In this document: positions 54,901-63,864 of the stretch, one piece after another
Position numbering within the stretch: position 1 is the stretch's first letter
Layout: each line of letters opens with the position of its first letter
Source: JANLUX01 sp031366005
Lineage (GTDB): Bacteria; Bacteroidota; Bacteroidia; AKYH767-A; OLB10
Direction of reading: 5' to 3'
Length of the DNA stretch: 64,000 nt
Assembly: GCA_031366005.1 (NCBI GenBank)
Contig: JANLZB010000006.1
Span: forward strand, 62,001-126,000
Made by a program: the position numbers and the translations under genes
Notes under the pieces: generated by a model
Database searches by the model: none
Seen by the model: the letters and a program-made list of their open reading frames with translations, nothing else
What the model was told of the DNA's origin: nothing

Positions 54901-57900
54901 ATGCAGTTTTCTCATTTACATGTTCACACCCAGTTTTCCCTTTTAGATGGTGCTGCGGATATCGGAACCTTATATAAAAAAGCAGTTGCCAATAAGATGC
55001 CCGCCATTGCTATTACTGATCATGGAAATATGTTTGGCGCTTTTAAGTTTGTGGCCGAGGCAGAGAAGCACAACAAAAACGGCATTGTTATCAAACCAAT
55101 TGTTGGTTGCGAATTTTATGTGGTGGAGTCGCGTCATAAGCGGCAGTTTACGAAGGATGATAAGGATGTACGTTATCACCAGTTGTTACTTGCGAAGAAT
55201 TCGGAGGGTTATGCAAACCTGGTAAAGCTTTGTTCGCTTGGCTATGTGGAAGGTTTATATGGAAAATATCCACGTATAGATAAAGAATTGATTTTGCAGT
55301 ATCACAAAGGTTTGATTGCAACCACGTGCTGCATTGGAGCTTCAGTGCCAAAAGTTATTTTGAAGAAGGGAGAAGCAGAGGGTGAAAAAGAATTTTTATG
55401 GTGGCTGGATATTTTCGGAGAAGATTATTATGTGGAGTTACAACGTCATGACATACCGGAGCAAAACACGGTGAACGAGGTGCTTTTGCGTTTCGCTGTA
55501 AAGCATAATGTAAAAGTGATTGCAAGCAACGATTCACATTATGTAAACCAGGAGGATTCCAATGCACATGATATTTTGTTGTGTATTAACACTGGTGCAA
55601 AGCAAGGTGATGCCAAGTTGAAAGAAGCAGGAATTGATGATGACGTACAATCAAGAGATAAACGTTTTGCTTTTTATAACGATCAGTTTTATTTCAAAAC
55701 ATCCGAGGAGATGGCTACGCTTTTCAAAGACATTCCTTTTGCTATCGATAACACCAATGAGATTGTTGACAAGATTGATGTGCTTAAATTGAAGAAAGAT
55801 ATTTTGCTTCCACATTTTACGATTCCAAAAGAGTTTGTGAGCCAGGATGAATATCTACGTCATTTAACTTATGAAGGTGCACGCAAACGCTACATTGAAC
55901 TCACTCCAGAAATTGAAGAGCGTTTGAATTTTGAATTGTTCACGGTGCAAACAATGGGCTTTGCAGGTTACTTTCTTATCGTTGCAGATTTTATAAAAGC
56001 CGGTCGTGATTTAGGTGTGTTCATTGGTCCTGGCCGTGGCTCTGCTGCAGGTTCGGTGATTGCATATTGCATCGGCATCACCAATATTGATCCTATCAAA
56101 TACAATTTACTTTTTGAAAGATTTCTAAATCCTGATCGTAAATCAATGCCTGATATTGATACCGATTTTGATGATGTGGGCCGGCAGAAAGTAATTGATT
56201 ATGTTGTTGAGAAATACGGGAAAAACCAGGTTGCACAAATTATTACTTATGGTACGATGGCTGCGCGTTCAAGCATTAAAGATGTTGCGCGTGTGCTCGA
56301 TCTTCCGCTTAACGATGCAAATGCACTTGTGAAATTAGTTCCTGAACGTCCAGGTGTCACTTTGCAGAATGTATTGCTTGCGCCAATGGAAGGTGAGAAA
56401 AGTGTGAAAGAGATTTTTGGTGGTGATGATATTGAGGATATTAAAAAACTGCGTACCATTCTGGCAGGTGATGATCTGCAATCGCGTGTGTTAAAAGAAG
56501 CTCTGATACTGGAAGGTTCGGTGCGCAACAGTGGTATTCATGCTTCAGCAATTATCATAGCACCAAAAGATCTTACTGAAATTGTTCCGGTATCCACAAG
56601 CAAGGAAACCAATTTATTAATCACGCAGTACGATGGAAAAGTAATTGAAGATGCCGGTGTTATCAAGATGGATTTCCTGGGTTTGAAAACACTCACTATT
56701 GTACGTGATGCTTTACGTTTGATTGAAGAACATCATGGAATTAAAATAGATATTGACACCATTCCGCTTGACGACAGCAAGACGTTTGAACTCTATCAAC
56801 GCGGAGAAACAAACGGTACTTTTCAGTTTGAATCTGCAGGCATGCAGAAATATTTAAAAGAACTAAAGCCCGATAAGTTTGAAGATTTGATTGCGATGAA
56901 TGCATTGTACCGTCCGGGTCCGATGGAGTATATTCCGAAATTTATTTTGCGCAAACATGGTCGTGAGAAAGTAAGTTATGATATCGATGTGATGCAGGAA
57001 CATCTCGAAGAAACTTATGGTATCACTGTTTATCAGGAACAAGTGATGTTGCTTTCGCAAAAGCTTGCCGGGTTTACCAAAGGAGAAGCAGACACGTTGC
57101 GTAAAGCAATGGGTAAAAAGCAAAAAGACGTGCTTGATAAAATGAAAAGCAGGTTTATGGAGGGTTGTAAATCCAATGGCCATGAGGAAAAAATTTGTGA
57201 GAAGATTTGGAAAGACTGGGAAGCGTTTGCAATGTACGCTTTCAATAAATCACACAGCACCTGTTATGCGTTTGTTGCATTTCAAACCGCTTATTTAAAA
57301 ACGCATTATTCTGCGGAGTATATGAGTGCGGTGCTCACACATAACCTGAGTAATATTGATAAGATTACTTTTTTTATGGAAGAATGCAGGCGCATGGGAA
57401 TTCCGGTTTTAGGTCCTGATGTGAATGAGTCGCAGTACAATTTTGCAGTAAATAAAAAGGGAGAAATCCGTTTTGGTTTAGGTGCTATAAAAGGAGTAGG
57501 CGAAGCTGCCGTGCAGGCAATTATTGATGAGCGAACTTCCAACGGAGCGTTCAAAAATATTTTTGATTTAACACAACGCATATCAGGTAAAGCTGCAAAT
57601 AAGCGTTGCCTTGAAAGTTTAGCCCAAGCCGGAGCATTCGATTGTTTTGCTGGCATACATCGTGCACAATATTTTGCAACAGATGGTAAAGACAATGCAA
57701 CTGCTATTGAGCGCGCGGTAAAATATGGAAGTGCTTATACCAGTCAATTGAATAGCGCTCAACATTCTTTATTTGGAGTAGATAATACGCAAGTCGAAAT
57801 TCCTGCACCCACTTTAATTGCTTGCGAACCCTGGTCGAAACTGGAAGAATTAAAAAAAGAAAAAGAAGTTATTGGCTTTTATATTTCAGGACATCCGTTA

Positions 57901-58488
57901 GATGGTTTCCGGTTTGAAATAAAAAACTTTTGCAATGTTACGATTGAGGACTTATCTCAACGTTTAGATAAATATAAAAACAGAGAAGTAAGTTTTGCAG
58001 GCATCATCAGCATTGTAAATCACAAAGTCAGTCCGAAGTCAGGCAAACCTTATGGGAATTTTATGATCGAAGATTTTGGTTCGTCAATGCAGATTTCATT
58101 GTTTGGCGAGGATTACGGAAAGCTGCGTCCTTTTCTTAACAATGAAAGTATTGTGTATGTTAAAGGAAAAGTGAGTCCCAGTTACCGTAATCCGGAAGAA
58201 TTTGAATTTAGGGCTAATGCAATTCAATATTTAGAAGATGTGAGTGACAAGATGACTAAACAATTGAATGTAAAAATGCGGTTGTACGATGTAAATAAAA
58301 CAAATATTTCCAGGTTTCTTGAGCTTTTGGGAGTCAATAAAGGAAACGTTCCTGTAAGAATGCAGATTGTTGATGAAGAAAAAAACTGGATTGTGCCGCT
58401 TGTTTCAAAAGTTCACAGAGTGAAGGTGAATAGCCAGTTAGTGGATGAGATGAAAGAGGTGATGAATTTGGAGGTGTCGATTAATTGA
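54901..58488 (+). CDS. dnaE: DNA polymerase III subunit alpha
   Basis: 1195 residues. This is the replicative polymerase. An N-terminal PHP domain opens HLHVHTQFSLLDGAADIG. The polymerase Asp residues lie in PDIDTDFDD (near residue 416) with FIGPGRGSAAGSVIAYC before it. AFNKSHSTCYAFVAFQTAYLK is the helix-hairpin-helix region (near 780), and VSFAGIISIVNHKVSPKSG the C-terminal OB fold. It is of the DnaE1-like type by length. It is preceded by a CATAACTC repeat. Confidence 0.97.
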   Translation: MQFSHLHVHTQFSLLDGAADIGTLYKKAVANKMPAIAITDHGNMFGAFKFVAEAEKHNKNGIVIKPIVGCEFYVVESRHKRQFTKDDKDVRYHQLLLAKNSEGYANLVKLCSLGYVEGLYGKYPRIDKELILQYHKGLIATTCCIGASVPKVILKKGEAEGEKEFLWWLDIFGEDYYVELQRHDIPEQNTVNEVLLRFAVKHNVKVIASNDSHYVNQEDSNAHDILLCINTGAKQGDAKLKEAGIDDDVQSRDKRFAFYNDQFYFKTSEEMATLFKDIPFAIDNTNEIVDKIDVLKLKKDILLPHFTIPKEFVSQDEYLRHLTYEGARKRYIELTPEIEERLNFELFTVQTMGFAGYFLIVADFIKAGRDLGVFIGPGRGSAAGSVIAYCIGITNIDPIKYNLLFERFLNPDRKSMPDIDTDFDDVGRQKVIDYVVEKYGKNQVAQIITYGTMAARSSIKDVARVLDLPLNDANALVKLVPERPGVTLQNVLLAPMEGEKSVKEIFGGDDIEDIKKLRTILAGDDLQSRVLKEALILEGSVRNSGIHASAIIIAPKDLTEIVPVSTSKETNLLITQYDGKVIEDAGVIKMDFLGLKTLTIVRDALRLIEEHHGIKIDIDTIPLDDSKTFELYQRGETNGTFQFESAGMQKYLKELKPDKFEDLIAMNALYRPGPMEYIPKFILRKHGREKVSYDIDVMQEHLEETYGITVYQEQVMLLSQKLAGFTKGEADTLRKAMGKKQKDVLDKMKSRFMEGCKSNGHEEKICEKIWKDWEAFAMYAFNKSHSTCYAFVAFQTAYLKTHYSAEYMSAVLTHNLSNIDKITFFMEECRRMGIPVLGPDVNESQYNFAVNKKGEIRFGLGAIKGVGEAAVQAIIDERTSNGAFKNIFDLTQRISGKAANKRCLESLAQAGAFDCFAGIHRAQYFATDGKDNATAIERAVKYGSAYTSQLNSAQHSLFGVDNTQVEIPAPTLIACEPWSKLEELKKEKEVIGFYISGHPLDGFRFEIKNFCNVTIEDLSQRLDKYKNREVSFAGIISIVNHKVSPKSGKPYGNFMIEDFGSSMQISLFGEDYGKLRPFLNNESIVYVKGKVSPSYRNPEEFEFRANAIQYLEDVSDKMTKQLNVKMRLYDVNKTNISRFLELLGVNKGNVPVRMQIVDEEKNWIVPLVSKVHRVKVNSQLVDEMKEVMNLEVSIN

Positions 58489-58583
58489 GATTAAAAATAA
58501 AATAGTTTGATTAAGTAACGCCATAAATAGATTTTTAAAATGGAATTAGGAATAATAAAATTTTTATTTTAGTTCATTCGCTT

Positions 58584-58865
58584 GTGGGTAAATTATTAAT
58601 TGTTCTCAAATATGTATTCTTTCTTTTTTCAATTGATATAAACGAGAAAAGAAGGCACATTCATGTTCGGGACAGGAAAGGAAAAATTAGTAACTTGTGT
58701 AAATATTGGTTAGAGCCTGAAATATCAATAGCCTATAATAAAGGTTTCAGCAATATAGAATTAAAAGAAATTGAATCGTTAATCGTTGAACATAAAACCA
58801 TAATAAACAAGCAAGTCAAACTTTTCATTACAGAACAAAAAGTAAAATCTATTATCATCAATTAA
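58584..58865 (+). CDS. DUF4160 family protein, possible toxin partner
   Basis: 93 residues, starting with GTG. The motif HIHVRDRKGK and the later CKYWLEPEISIAYNKGFSNIE correspond to the DUF4160 pattern H-x-H-V, then a W-L-x-P-x-I and N-x-G block. DUF4160 genes often sit beside DUF2442 genes and are regarded as possible toxin-antitoxin pairs. The stop is one base before the DUF2442 start, so they are co-transcribed. Confidence 0.75.
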   Translation: MGKLLIVLKYVFFLFSIDINEKRRHIHVRDRKGKISNLCKYWLEPEISIAYNKGFSNIELKEIESLIVEHKTIINKQVKLFITEQKVKSIIIN

Positions 58866-58866
58866 T

Positions 58867-59190
58867 ATGAGCTATCTTAATTCAGCATTGAATTTAAAAG
58901 ACATCCGTTTTAAAACGGGCAGCATTGAATTAATTTTCGATGATGGACGATTGCTTGTTTCACCATTGAAAAATTTTCCAGAAATAAAAAAGCTGAATAC
59001 AGCACAGCGAAAGAAATATCACATCATTGGTGGTGAAGGATTTGACTTTGATGATAGTGATGAAGTTTACCACATCGCTGATTTTATAGGAAAAAATGCT
59101 GATTATTTTTCTGAAGAAAAAAATCAAACTATAGTTAATGAACCGGCAACAAATTATAAACCAACAAGAAACAGGAAAACCAACAAATAA
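58867..59190 (+). CDS. DUF2442 family protein, possible antitoxin partner
   Basis: 107 residues. IELIFDDGRLLVSPLKNFPEI and IIGGEGFDFDDSDEVYHIAD fit the DUF2442 pattern (DGR-x3-VPL-x2-FP, then G-x-GxxWxxxDEDI). The C-terminus is basic (RNRKTNK). Paired directly with a DUF4160 gene. Function is unproven; the family has been linked with toxin-antitoxin modules. Confidence 0.8.
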   Translation: MSYLNSALNLKDIRFKTGSIELIFDDGRLLVSPLKNFPEIKKLNTAQRKKYHIIGGEGFDFDDSDEVYHIADFIGKNADYFSEEKNQTIVNEPATNYKPTRNRKTNK

Positions 59191-59258
59191 ATTTTCTTTC
59201 AAGACACAGGAAGGTTAGGTTATTATGCTCCTAATATATACACTGCCAAAATAACCTC

Positions 59259-59266
59259 TAAATTTG
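59259..59266 (+). promoter_or_regulatory. -7 promoter element for trxA
   Basis: TAAATTTG matches TAnnTTTG and lies 89 bases before the trxA ATG. No clear -33 TTTG is seen. Confidence 0.45.
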
Positions 59267-59355
59267 CATGGCTTAATATTTGAAAGAACAATAATAATTA
59301 ACAAATATTCCCGATTAAGTGGGATTGAACATTAAACTTTAAACAAAATAATTTT

Positions 59356-59676
59356 ATGGCACTTGAATTAACAGACGCAAATTTTGATGAACTCGTATTA
59401 AAATCCGATAAACCTGTATTGGTTGACTTTTGGGCAGAATGGTGTGGTCCTTGCCGCATGGTAGGTCCCTCAGTAGAAGAACTTTCAAAGGAGTATGAAG
59501 GTAAAGCGGTGATTGGTAAAATGGATGTGGATAGCAACCCAAATGTTTCAATGCAGTTTGGTATCCGTAATATTCCAGCTCTTCTTTATTTCAAAGGAGG
59601 CAAAGTAGTTGATAAGCAGATAGGTGCAGTACCTAAATCAGTTTTAGCCGGTAAGTTAGAAGCACAATTGAAATAA
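59356..59676 (+). CDS. trxA: Thioredoxin
   Basis: 106 residues, canonical length. Redox motif WAEWCGPCRM (near residues 28-37), the cis-Pro loop RNIPALLYFKGG and the leading DANFDELVLKSDKPVLVDF strand are all present. A cytoplasmic disulfide reductase. Followed by a strong terminator. Confidence 0.97.
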   Translation: MALELTDANFDELVLKSDKPVLVDFWAEWCGPCRMVGPSVEELSKEYEGKAVIGKMDVDSNPNVSMQFGIRNIPALLYFKGGKVVDKQIGAVPKSVLAGKLEAQLK

Positions 59677-59698
59677 AACACATCTCTTAAATAATATG

Positions 59699-59738
59699 AA
59701 CTCCGGAGTCATTATTGATGGCTCCGGAGTTTGTTTTT
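59699..59738 (+). terminator. Terminator after trxA
   Basis: AACTCCGGAG (59699-59708) and CTCCGGAGTT (59722-59731), perfect 10-bp arms with a 13-base loop, followed by TGTTTTT. Its end overlaps the -33 element of the rpsP promoter. Confidence 0.9.
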
Positions 59739-59759
59739 CAATTATTTTTTGCATCTTTG
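59730..59759 (+). promoter_or_regulatory. Promoter for rpsP-rimM
   Basis: TTTG (59730-59733), 18 bases, then CATCTTTG (59752-59759), one mismatch from TAnnTTTG. The rpsP ATG follows 48 bases later. Spacing fits the Bacteroidota -33/-7 pattern. Confidence 0.6.
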
Positions 59760-59807
59760 CCGCCCCTTATTTGGAGAGTAAGGGGATTAAACAAAAAACT
59801 ATAAAAA

Positions 59808-60371
59808 ATGCCAGCAAAAATTAGATTACAACGTCATGGTAAGAAGGGAAATCCCTTTTATCATATTGTGGTGGCGGATGGTCGTGCTCCGAGAGATGGA
59901 CGTTTCATTGAGAGAATCGGTAGTTATAACCCGATCTCAAACCCTGCTACAATTGACTTGAATACCGAAAAAGCAGCGGATTGGCTCATGAAAGGCGCTC
60001 AACCAACGGATACGACTCGTGCCATACTTAGCTACAAAGGAGTGATGCATCGTGTACACCTTAACAAAGGTGTTGCCAAGGGTGCTTTGACTCAGGAGCA
60101 AGCGGATGAGAAATTCGCTAAATGGGTAGGTGACAAAGAAAGCAAGATTGACCAGAAACGTCAGAATCTTTCTTCTGCAAAAACTACTGAAAGCAAAAAC
60201 CGCTTAGAGCAGGAAAGTAAAGTGCGCGAAGTGCGTGCTGAAGCTGCCAGGCTGAAAGCACAAAAAGAAATGTTGGATGCAGAGGCTGCTGCTAAAGCTG
60301 CTGCTGCACCTGCTGAAGAAGCAGCACCAGACAATTCAGGTGAAGCCGCTGAAGCACCAGCAGAATCTTAA
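59808..60371 (+). CDS. rpsP: 30S ribosomal protein S16
   Basis: 187 residues. The core (MPAKIRLQRHGKKGNPFYHI, ADGRAPRDGRFIERIGSYNP) fills about the first 85 residues. A charged linker and an alanine- and glutamate-rich tail (to EAPAES) follow, a long extension known in Bacteroidota S16 proteins. It is followed by a perfect hairpin terminator before rimM. Confidence 0.96.
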   Translation: MPAKIRLQRHGKKGNPFYHIVVADGRAPRDGRFIERIGSYNPISNPATIDLNTEKAADWLMKGAQPTDTTRAILSYKGVMHRVHLNKGVAKGALTQEQADEKFAKWVGDKESKIDQKRQNLSSAKTTESKNRLEQESKVREVRAEAARLKAQKEMLDAEAAAKAAAAPAEEAAPDNSGEAAEAPAES

Positions 60372-60391
60372 CTTCAAAATTTAATAACTTG

Positions 60392-60430
60392 AAAACGTCA
60401 TTGCCTCACGCAATGACGTTTTTGTTTTTA
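60392..60430 (+). terminator. Hairpin terminator or attenuator between rpsP and rimM
   Basis: AAAACGTCATTGC (60392-60404), CTCAC loop, GCAATGACGTTTT (60410-60422), then TGTTTTT. Only 11 bases separate it from the rimM ATG, so it may regulate read-through into rimM rather than fully end transcription. Confidence 0.85.
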
Positions 60431-60441
60431 CTAAATCTAAA

Positions 60442-60969
60442 ATGCAATATCCTGAACATTTTCTTTTAGGAAAAATCCTGCGCACCCATGGTGTTAAAGG
60501 AGATGTTATTGTTTTTCTGGATGTGGATGAACCTGACCGTTACAAAAAAATGAAAAATATTTTGTTGGAGAGAAATGATGAGCTGATAGAGTATACTATT
60601 ACCAAAGTGAATCTTTCTCCAAATGAAAAAACAGCAATTATTCATTTGAGTGGAGTGGAGGATATGAATGCAGCTGAACTGATTTTGAAAACAAATTTAT
60701 TCCAGCCGATTTCCAAACTCCCAAAACTAAAGGGCAATGATTTTTATTTTCATGAAATAATTGGTTTCAGTGTTACGGATAGTTTATTGGGTGAGTTAGG
60801 GATTATCAAAGATGTTTATGATTTGCAACAACATCCTGTAGCTGCAATGATTTATAAAGAGAAAGAAGTTTTATTTCCATTGTCAAATGAGACATTAGAA
60901 AAAATTGACAGAGAAAATAAAAAAATTTTTGTGACTTTGCCTGATGGGTTACTGGAAGTGTATCTATAA
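60442..60969 (+). CDS. rimM: Ribosome maturation factor RimM
   Basis: 175 residues. The N-terminal barrel begins GKILRTHGVKGDVIVFLDVD and the C-terminal PRC barrel contains ELGIIKDVYDLQQHPVAAM. RimM helps mature the 30S head and binds S19. The rpsP-rimM order is conserved. It meets the lipoprotein gene tail to tail, with one base between stops. Confidence 0.93.
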   Translation: MQYPEHFLLGKILRTHGVKGDVIVFLDVDEPDRYKKMKNILLERNDELIEYTITKVNLSPNEKTAIIHLSGVEDMNAAELILKTNLFQPISKLPKLKGNDFYFHEIIGFSVTDSLLGELGIIKDVYDLQQHPVAAMIYKEKEVLFPLSNETLEKIDRENKKIFVTLPDGLLEVYL

Positions 60970-60970
60970 A

Positions 60971-62275
60971 CTAATGATTTACTTTTTCAAGCAGTCCATC
61001 TTTGTATTTTAAGACAGAGATAACTGAGTTTTCAAAACCACAATTAGTACAATACCTTAACGGAACTATTCCATTTGTTATATACTGAAGAGCAGATGGT
61101 GACTGATATTTTTCGATCTCTGCATTATTTTTAGAGATATTATATTGAATCCATTGTACTAAATCATCAGCCTGGTATGCTGAATATAATGGATCAGCAT
61201 GATAGCTTGAAATAAAATTTTTTCTGAATTCTTTTACAGCAGGATTTTGATATTCAATAAAGCTTGCGCTGAAAATATGTGTATTGAAAGTTTCCAGCTG
61301 TGAGGGATCAATTGATTCAAAATACTCCCATGTTGGAAGACCGGCAAGAATGAAATTATATGTTTTTAAATCTGAAAGTTTATTGAGTATGGAAGAAATG
61401 TAAGACTCATCCGATGAGGGGATAACAAGCAGATTTTTTTTAGTTGAACTGAGTTTTGATTTTAAATTTTCAAATCCGCCCTGCAAATAATTAATTTTTT
61501 TTGTTGCAACATGATTTGATAAAGAATCAAGTTCAGAAAAAAACAAATCAGCAAGATCTGACTCCTTTTTATTGTTATCACGATAAAGAATCAATGCCGG
61601 CAACCCTGAATAGTTTTCGTGCAGATAATGCGCCATTAGTCTGCACTGAGTGCTATTGCCAGGATTAGTAAGAAAAGTTTTAGGACTTCCGTTCAAACAA
61701 TATGCATTATTTCCTTGCAGTAAAAACAAATTGTATTGTCTTGCACTTGCAATACCTGCAGCAGTTGTATTCCATGAATTAGAAAGCATAGCCATTACAA
61801 TATCGCTTTTATTTATACTTTGACTATTTAAAAGTTTCCACAATGACATTGAATCACGTTCAGTATCATAGACATCATATTGAATTAAAATTCTATTGTC
61901 TTTCTCATCATCAAACGCTGAAACAAATCCTTCGTAAAAATTTAAGGCTGGTAAGGAAGAAGGTAAAATATCAAGATCGTTTCCGGTAGTATCAGTTTTA
62001 AATTGCTGATCAAGATTTAATGGTAATAACAAACTGATATGAAAAGTTTTTTGCTTTGGCGATGCGATTGAATCTTTAACTACTGTTGCTTGTTTTACTG
62101 TGTCAGTTTTGACTTTAGGAGTTGTGGTTGTTGCAACAGGTTGTCGTGTTTTGCACGAAGCAATCACAATCATCAGCAAAATAAAAATGGTTTTCCGATT
62201 TGTTGAATGAAATAAAATATTGCCACAAAGACTCAAAGTAAGGAAAAACTTTGTGTCTTTGTGTCTTTGTGGCAT
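60971..62275 (-). CDS. Periplasmic-binding-fold lipoprotein
   Basis: About 434 residues from the ATG at 62273-62275. The lipobox region is KTIFILLMIVIASCKTR, so the mature protein starts at this Cys. HISLLLPLNLDQQF and the long helical and strand pattern after it look like a type-1 periplasmic-binding (ABC receptor or LpoA-like) fold. No clear ligand motif. Start choice is uncertain: the ATG used here lies inside a TGCCACAAAGAC inverted repeat, and the signal peptide proper begins about 30 residues later, at a place with no standard start codon. Confidence 0.7.
   Translation of the reverse strand: MPQRHKDTKFFLTLSLCGNILFHSTNRKTIFILLMIVIASCKTRQPVATTTTPKVKTDTVKQATVVKDSIASPKQKTFHISLLLPLNLDQQFKTDTTGNDLDILPSSLPALNFYEGFVSAFDDEKDNRILIQYDVYDTERDSMSLWKLLNSQSINKSDIVMAMLSNSWNTTAAGIASARQYNLFLLQGNNAYCLNGSPKTFLTNPGNSTQCRLMAHYLHENYSGLPALILYRDNNKKESDLADLFFSELDSLSNHVATKKINYLQGGFENLKSKLSSTKKNLLVIPSSDESYISSILNKLSDLKTYNFILAGLPTWEYFESIDPSQLETFNTHIFSASFIEYQNPAVKEFRKNFISSYHADPLYSAYQADDLVQWIQYNISKNNAEIEKYQSPSALQYITNGIVPLRYCTNCGFENSVISVLKYKDGLLEKVNH
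62221..62275. repeat. TGCCACAAAGAC inverted repeat
   Basis: TGCCACAAAGACTCAAAGT at the left and CTTTGTGTCTTTGTGGCA at the right enclose a short spacer, with internal GTGTCTTT duplication. It covers the 5' end of the lipoprotein gene and closely resembles a dispersed Bacteroidota repeat (recollection). Confidence 0.75.
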
Positions 62276-62289
62276 CTTACAAACTTTAA

Positions 62290-63843
62290 TTACTCCCATT
62301 CAATAGTTGCTGGTGGTTTAGAGCTGATATCATACACTACGCGATTTACTCCTCTTACTTTGTTAATAATCTCATTAGAAATTTTTCCAAGAAATTCATA
62401 AGGCAAATGGCACCAGTCGGCTGTCATTCCATCTGTGGAAGAAACTGCGCGCAGTGCTACCACATTTTCATAAGTGCGTTCATCACCCATCACACCAACT
62501 GAATTTATGGGAAGAAAAATTGCCCCTGCCTGCCACACTTTATCATAAAGATTATGTTCTTTTAATCCGTTGATGAAAATCGCATCCACTTCCTGTATGA
62601 TGCGTACTTTTTCCTTTGTGATATCACCTAAAATACGAATACCTAATCCCGGTCCCGGAAACGGATGGCGATTTAATAAATCAGGATGCATACCCAGCGC
62701 TTTACCCACTTCTCTTACTTCATCTTTAAATAAACTTCTTAAAGGTTCCACAACTTTCAAGTGCATTTTTTCAGGAAGCCCTCCCACGTTGTGATGTGAT
62801 TTTATTGTTGCTGACGGACCTTTTACTGAAACTGATTCAATTACATCAGGATAAATAGTGCCTTGTGCAAGCCACTTTACTCCGGTCCCGATGGATCGGG
62901 ATTCGGGATTTATTTCATGCGCTTTTTTATCAAACACTTCAATAAAAACACGACCAATTATTTTTCTTTTCTTTTCAGGATCGCTTACACCTTTTAATTC
63001 ATTATAAAAATGCTCGCTGGCATCCACTCCTTCAATGTTTAAACCCAGATGGTGGTAAGCATCCAGTACCTGTTCAAATTCATTCTTACGCAACAATCCA
63101 TTGTTCACGAAAATGCAATGCAGATTTTTTCCGATTGCTTTATGCAACAACATTGCAGCAACACCTGAATCAACACCACCACTCAAGCCAAGTATCACCT
63201 GATCATTGCCCAATTGTTTTTTTAAGGAAGAAACTGTTTCATCAATAAAAGAAGCAGGCGTCCAATCACCTCTGCAATCGCAAATATCAATTACAAAATT
63301 CTTAAGCAGTTGTTTGCCTTGTTCAGTGTGCATTACCTCAGGATGAAATTGTAATCCATACGTTTTTTCATCATTGATATGATAGGCTGCAACACGCACA
63401 TCGTTAGTACTTGCAATCACCGTAAATTTTTCAGGCACTTCCAAAATCGTATCTGCATGTGACATCCAAACCTGTGATTCAGCCACGATATTTTTTAAAA
63501 AAGTTTCATGTGTATCCACCAGTCGCAAATGAGCACGTCCATATTCACGGTGATTGCTTGCAGTAACTTTTCCACCTGCCTGTTGCGCCATTAATTGTGC
63601 ACCGTAACAAACACCCAACAAAGGCAATTTGCCACGTAAACTCAAAGTGTCAATCATCGGAGCATCCGCATCGCGAACCGAGGAAGGCCCGCCACTCAGG
63701 ATAATTCCTTTTACAGTTTCATTTATTTCAGGTAGATGATTGAAAGGATGAATCTCGCAATACACATTTAACTCACGAACTCTGCGTGCAATGAGCTGTG
63801 TGTATTGTGAACCAAAATCTATGATGAGAATGGACTGATGCAT
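62290..63843 (-). CDS. guaA: GMP synthase (glutamine-hydrolysing)
   Basis: About 517 residues from ATG 63841-63843. It converts XMP to GMP. Glutaminase domain: GVCYGAQLMAQQ with the nucleophilic Cys and FHPEVMHTEQG. ATP-PPase domain: GLSGGVDSGVAA. C-terminus: VVYDISSKPPATIEWE, as in all GuaA. Between FIEVFDKKAHEI and VKWLAQGTIYPDV there is an extra segment NPESRSIGTG, absent from homologues I remember; its DNA is a palindrome. Short gap (14 bases) to the next gene. Confidence 0.97.
   Translation of the reverse strand: MHQSILIIDFGSQYTQLIARRVRELNVYCEIHPFNHLPEINETVKGIILSGGPSSVRDADAPMIDTLSLRGKLPLLGVCYGAQLMAQQAGGKVTASNHREYGRAHLRLVDTHETFLKNIVAESQVWMSHADTILEVPEKFTVIASTNDVRVAAYHINDEKTYGLQFHPEVMHTEQGKQLLKNFVIDICDCRGDWTPASFIDETVSSLKKQLGNDQVILGLSGGVDSGVAAMLLHKAIGKNLHCIFVNNGLLRKNEFEQVLDAYHHLGLNIEGVDASEHFYNELKGVSDPEKKRKIIGRVFIEVFDKKAHEINPESRSIGTGVKWLAQGTIYPDVIESVSVKGPSATIKSHHNVGGLPEKMHLKVVEPLRSLFKDEVREVGKALGMHPDLLNRHPFPGPGLGIRILGDITKEKVRIIQEVDAIFINGLKEHNLYDKVWQAGAIFLPINSVGVMGDERTYENVVALRAVSSTDGMTADWCHLPYEFLGKISNEIINKVRGVNRVVYDISSKPPATIEWE
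62884..62910. repeat. Palindromic insert inside guaA
   Basis: TCCCGATGGATCGGGA (62886-62901), then TTCGGGATT, gives two interlocking inverted repeats. It encodes the extra residues near 313-322 of GuaA in frame. A related sequence with CATCGGGATCGGGGC lies at 21143-21157. Confidence 0.75.
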
Positions 63844-63846
63844 GGG

Positions 63847-63854
63847 CAAAAATA
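63847..63854 (-). promoter_or_regulatory. -7 promoter element at guaA
   Basis: TATTTTTG on the minus strand matches TAnnTTTG and ends three bases before the ATG at 63843. No good -33 was seen. It suggests a leaderless or very short-leader transcript. Confidence 0.45.
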
Positions 63855-63864
63855 GGAAACGATG

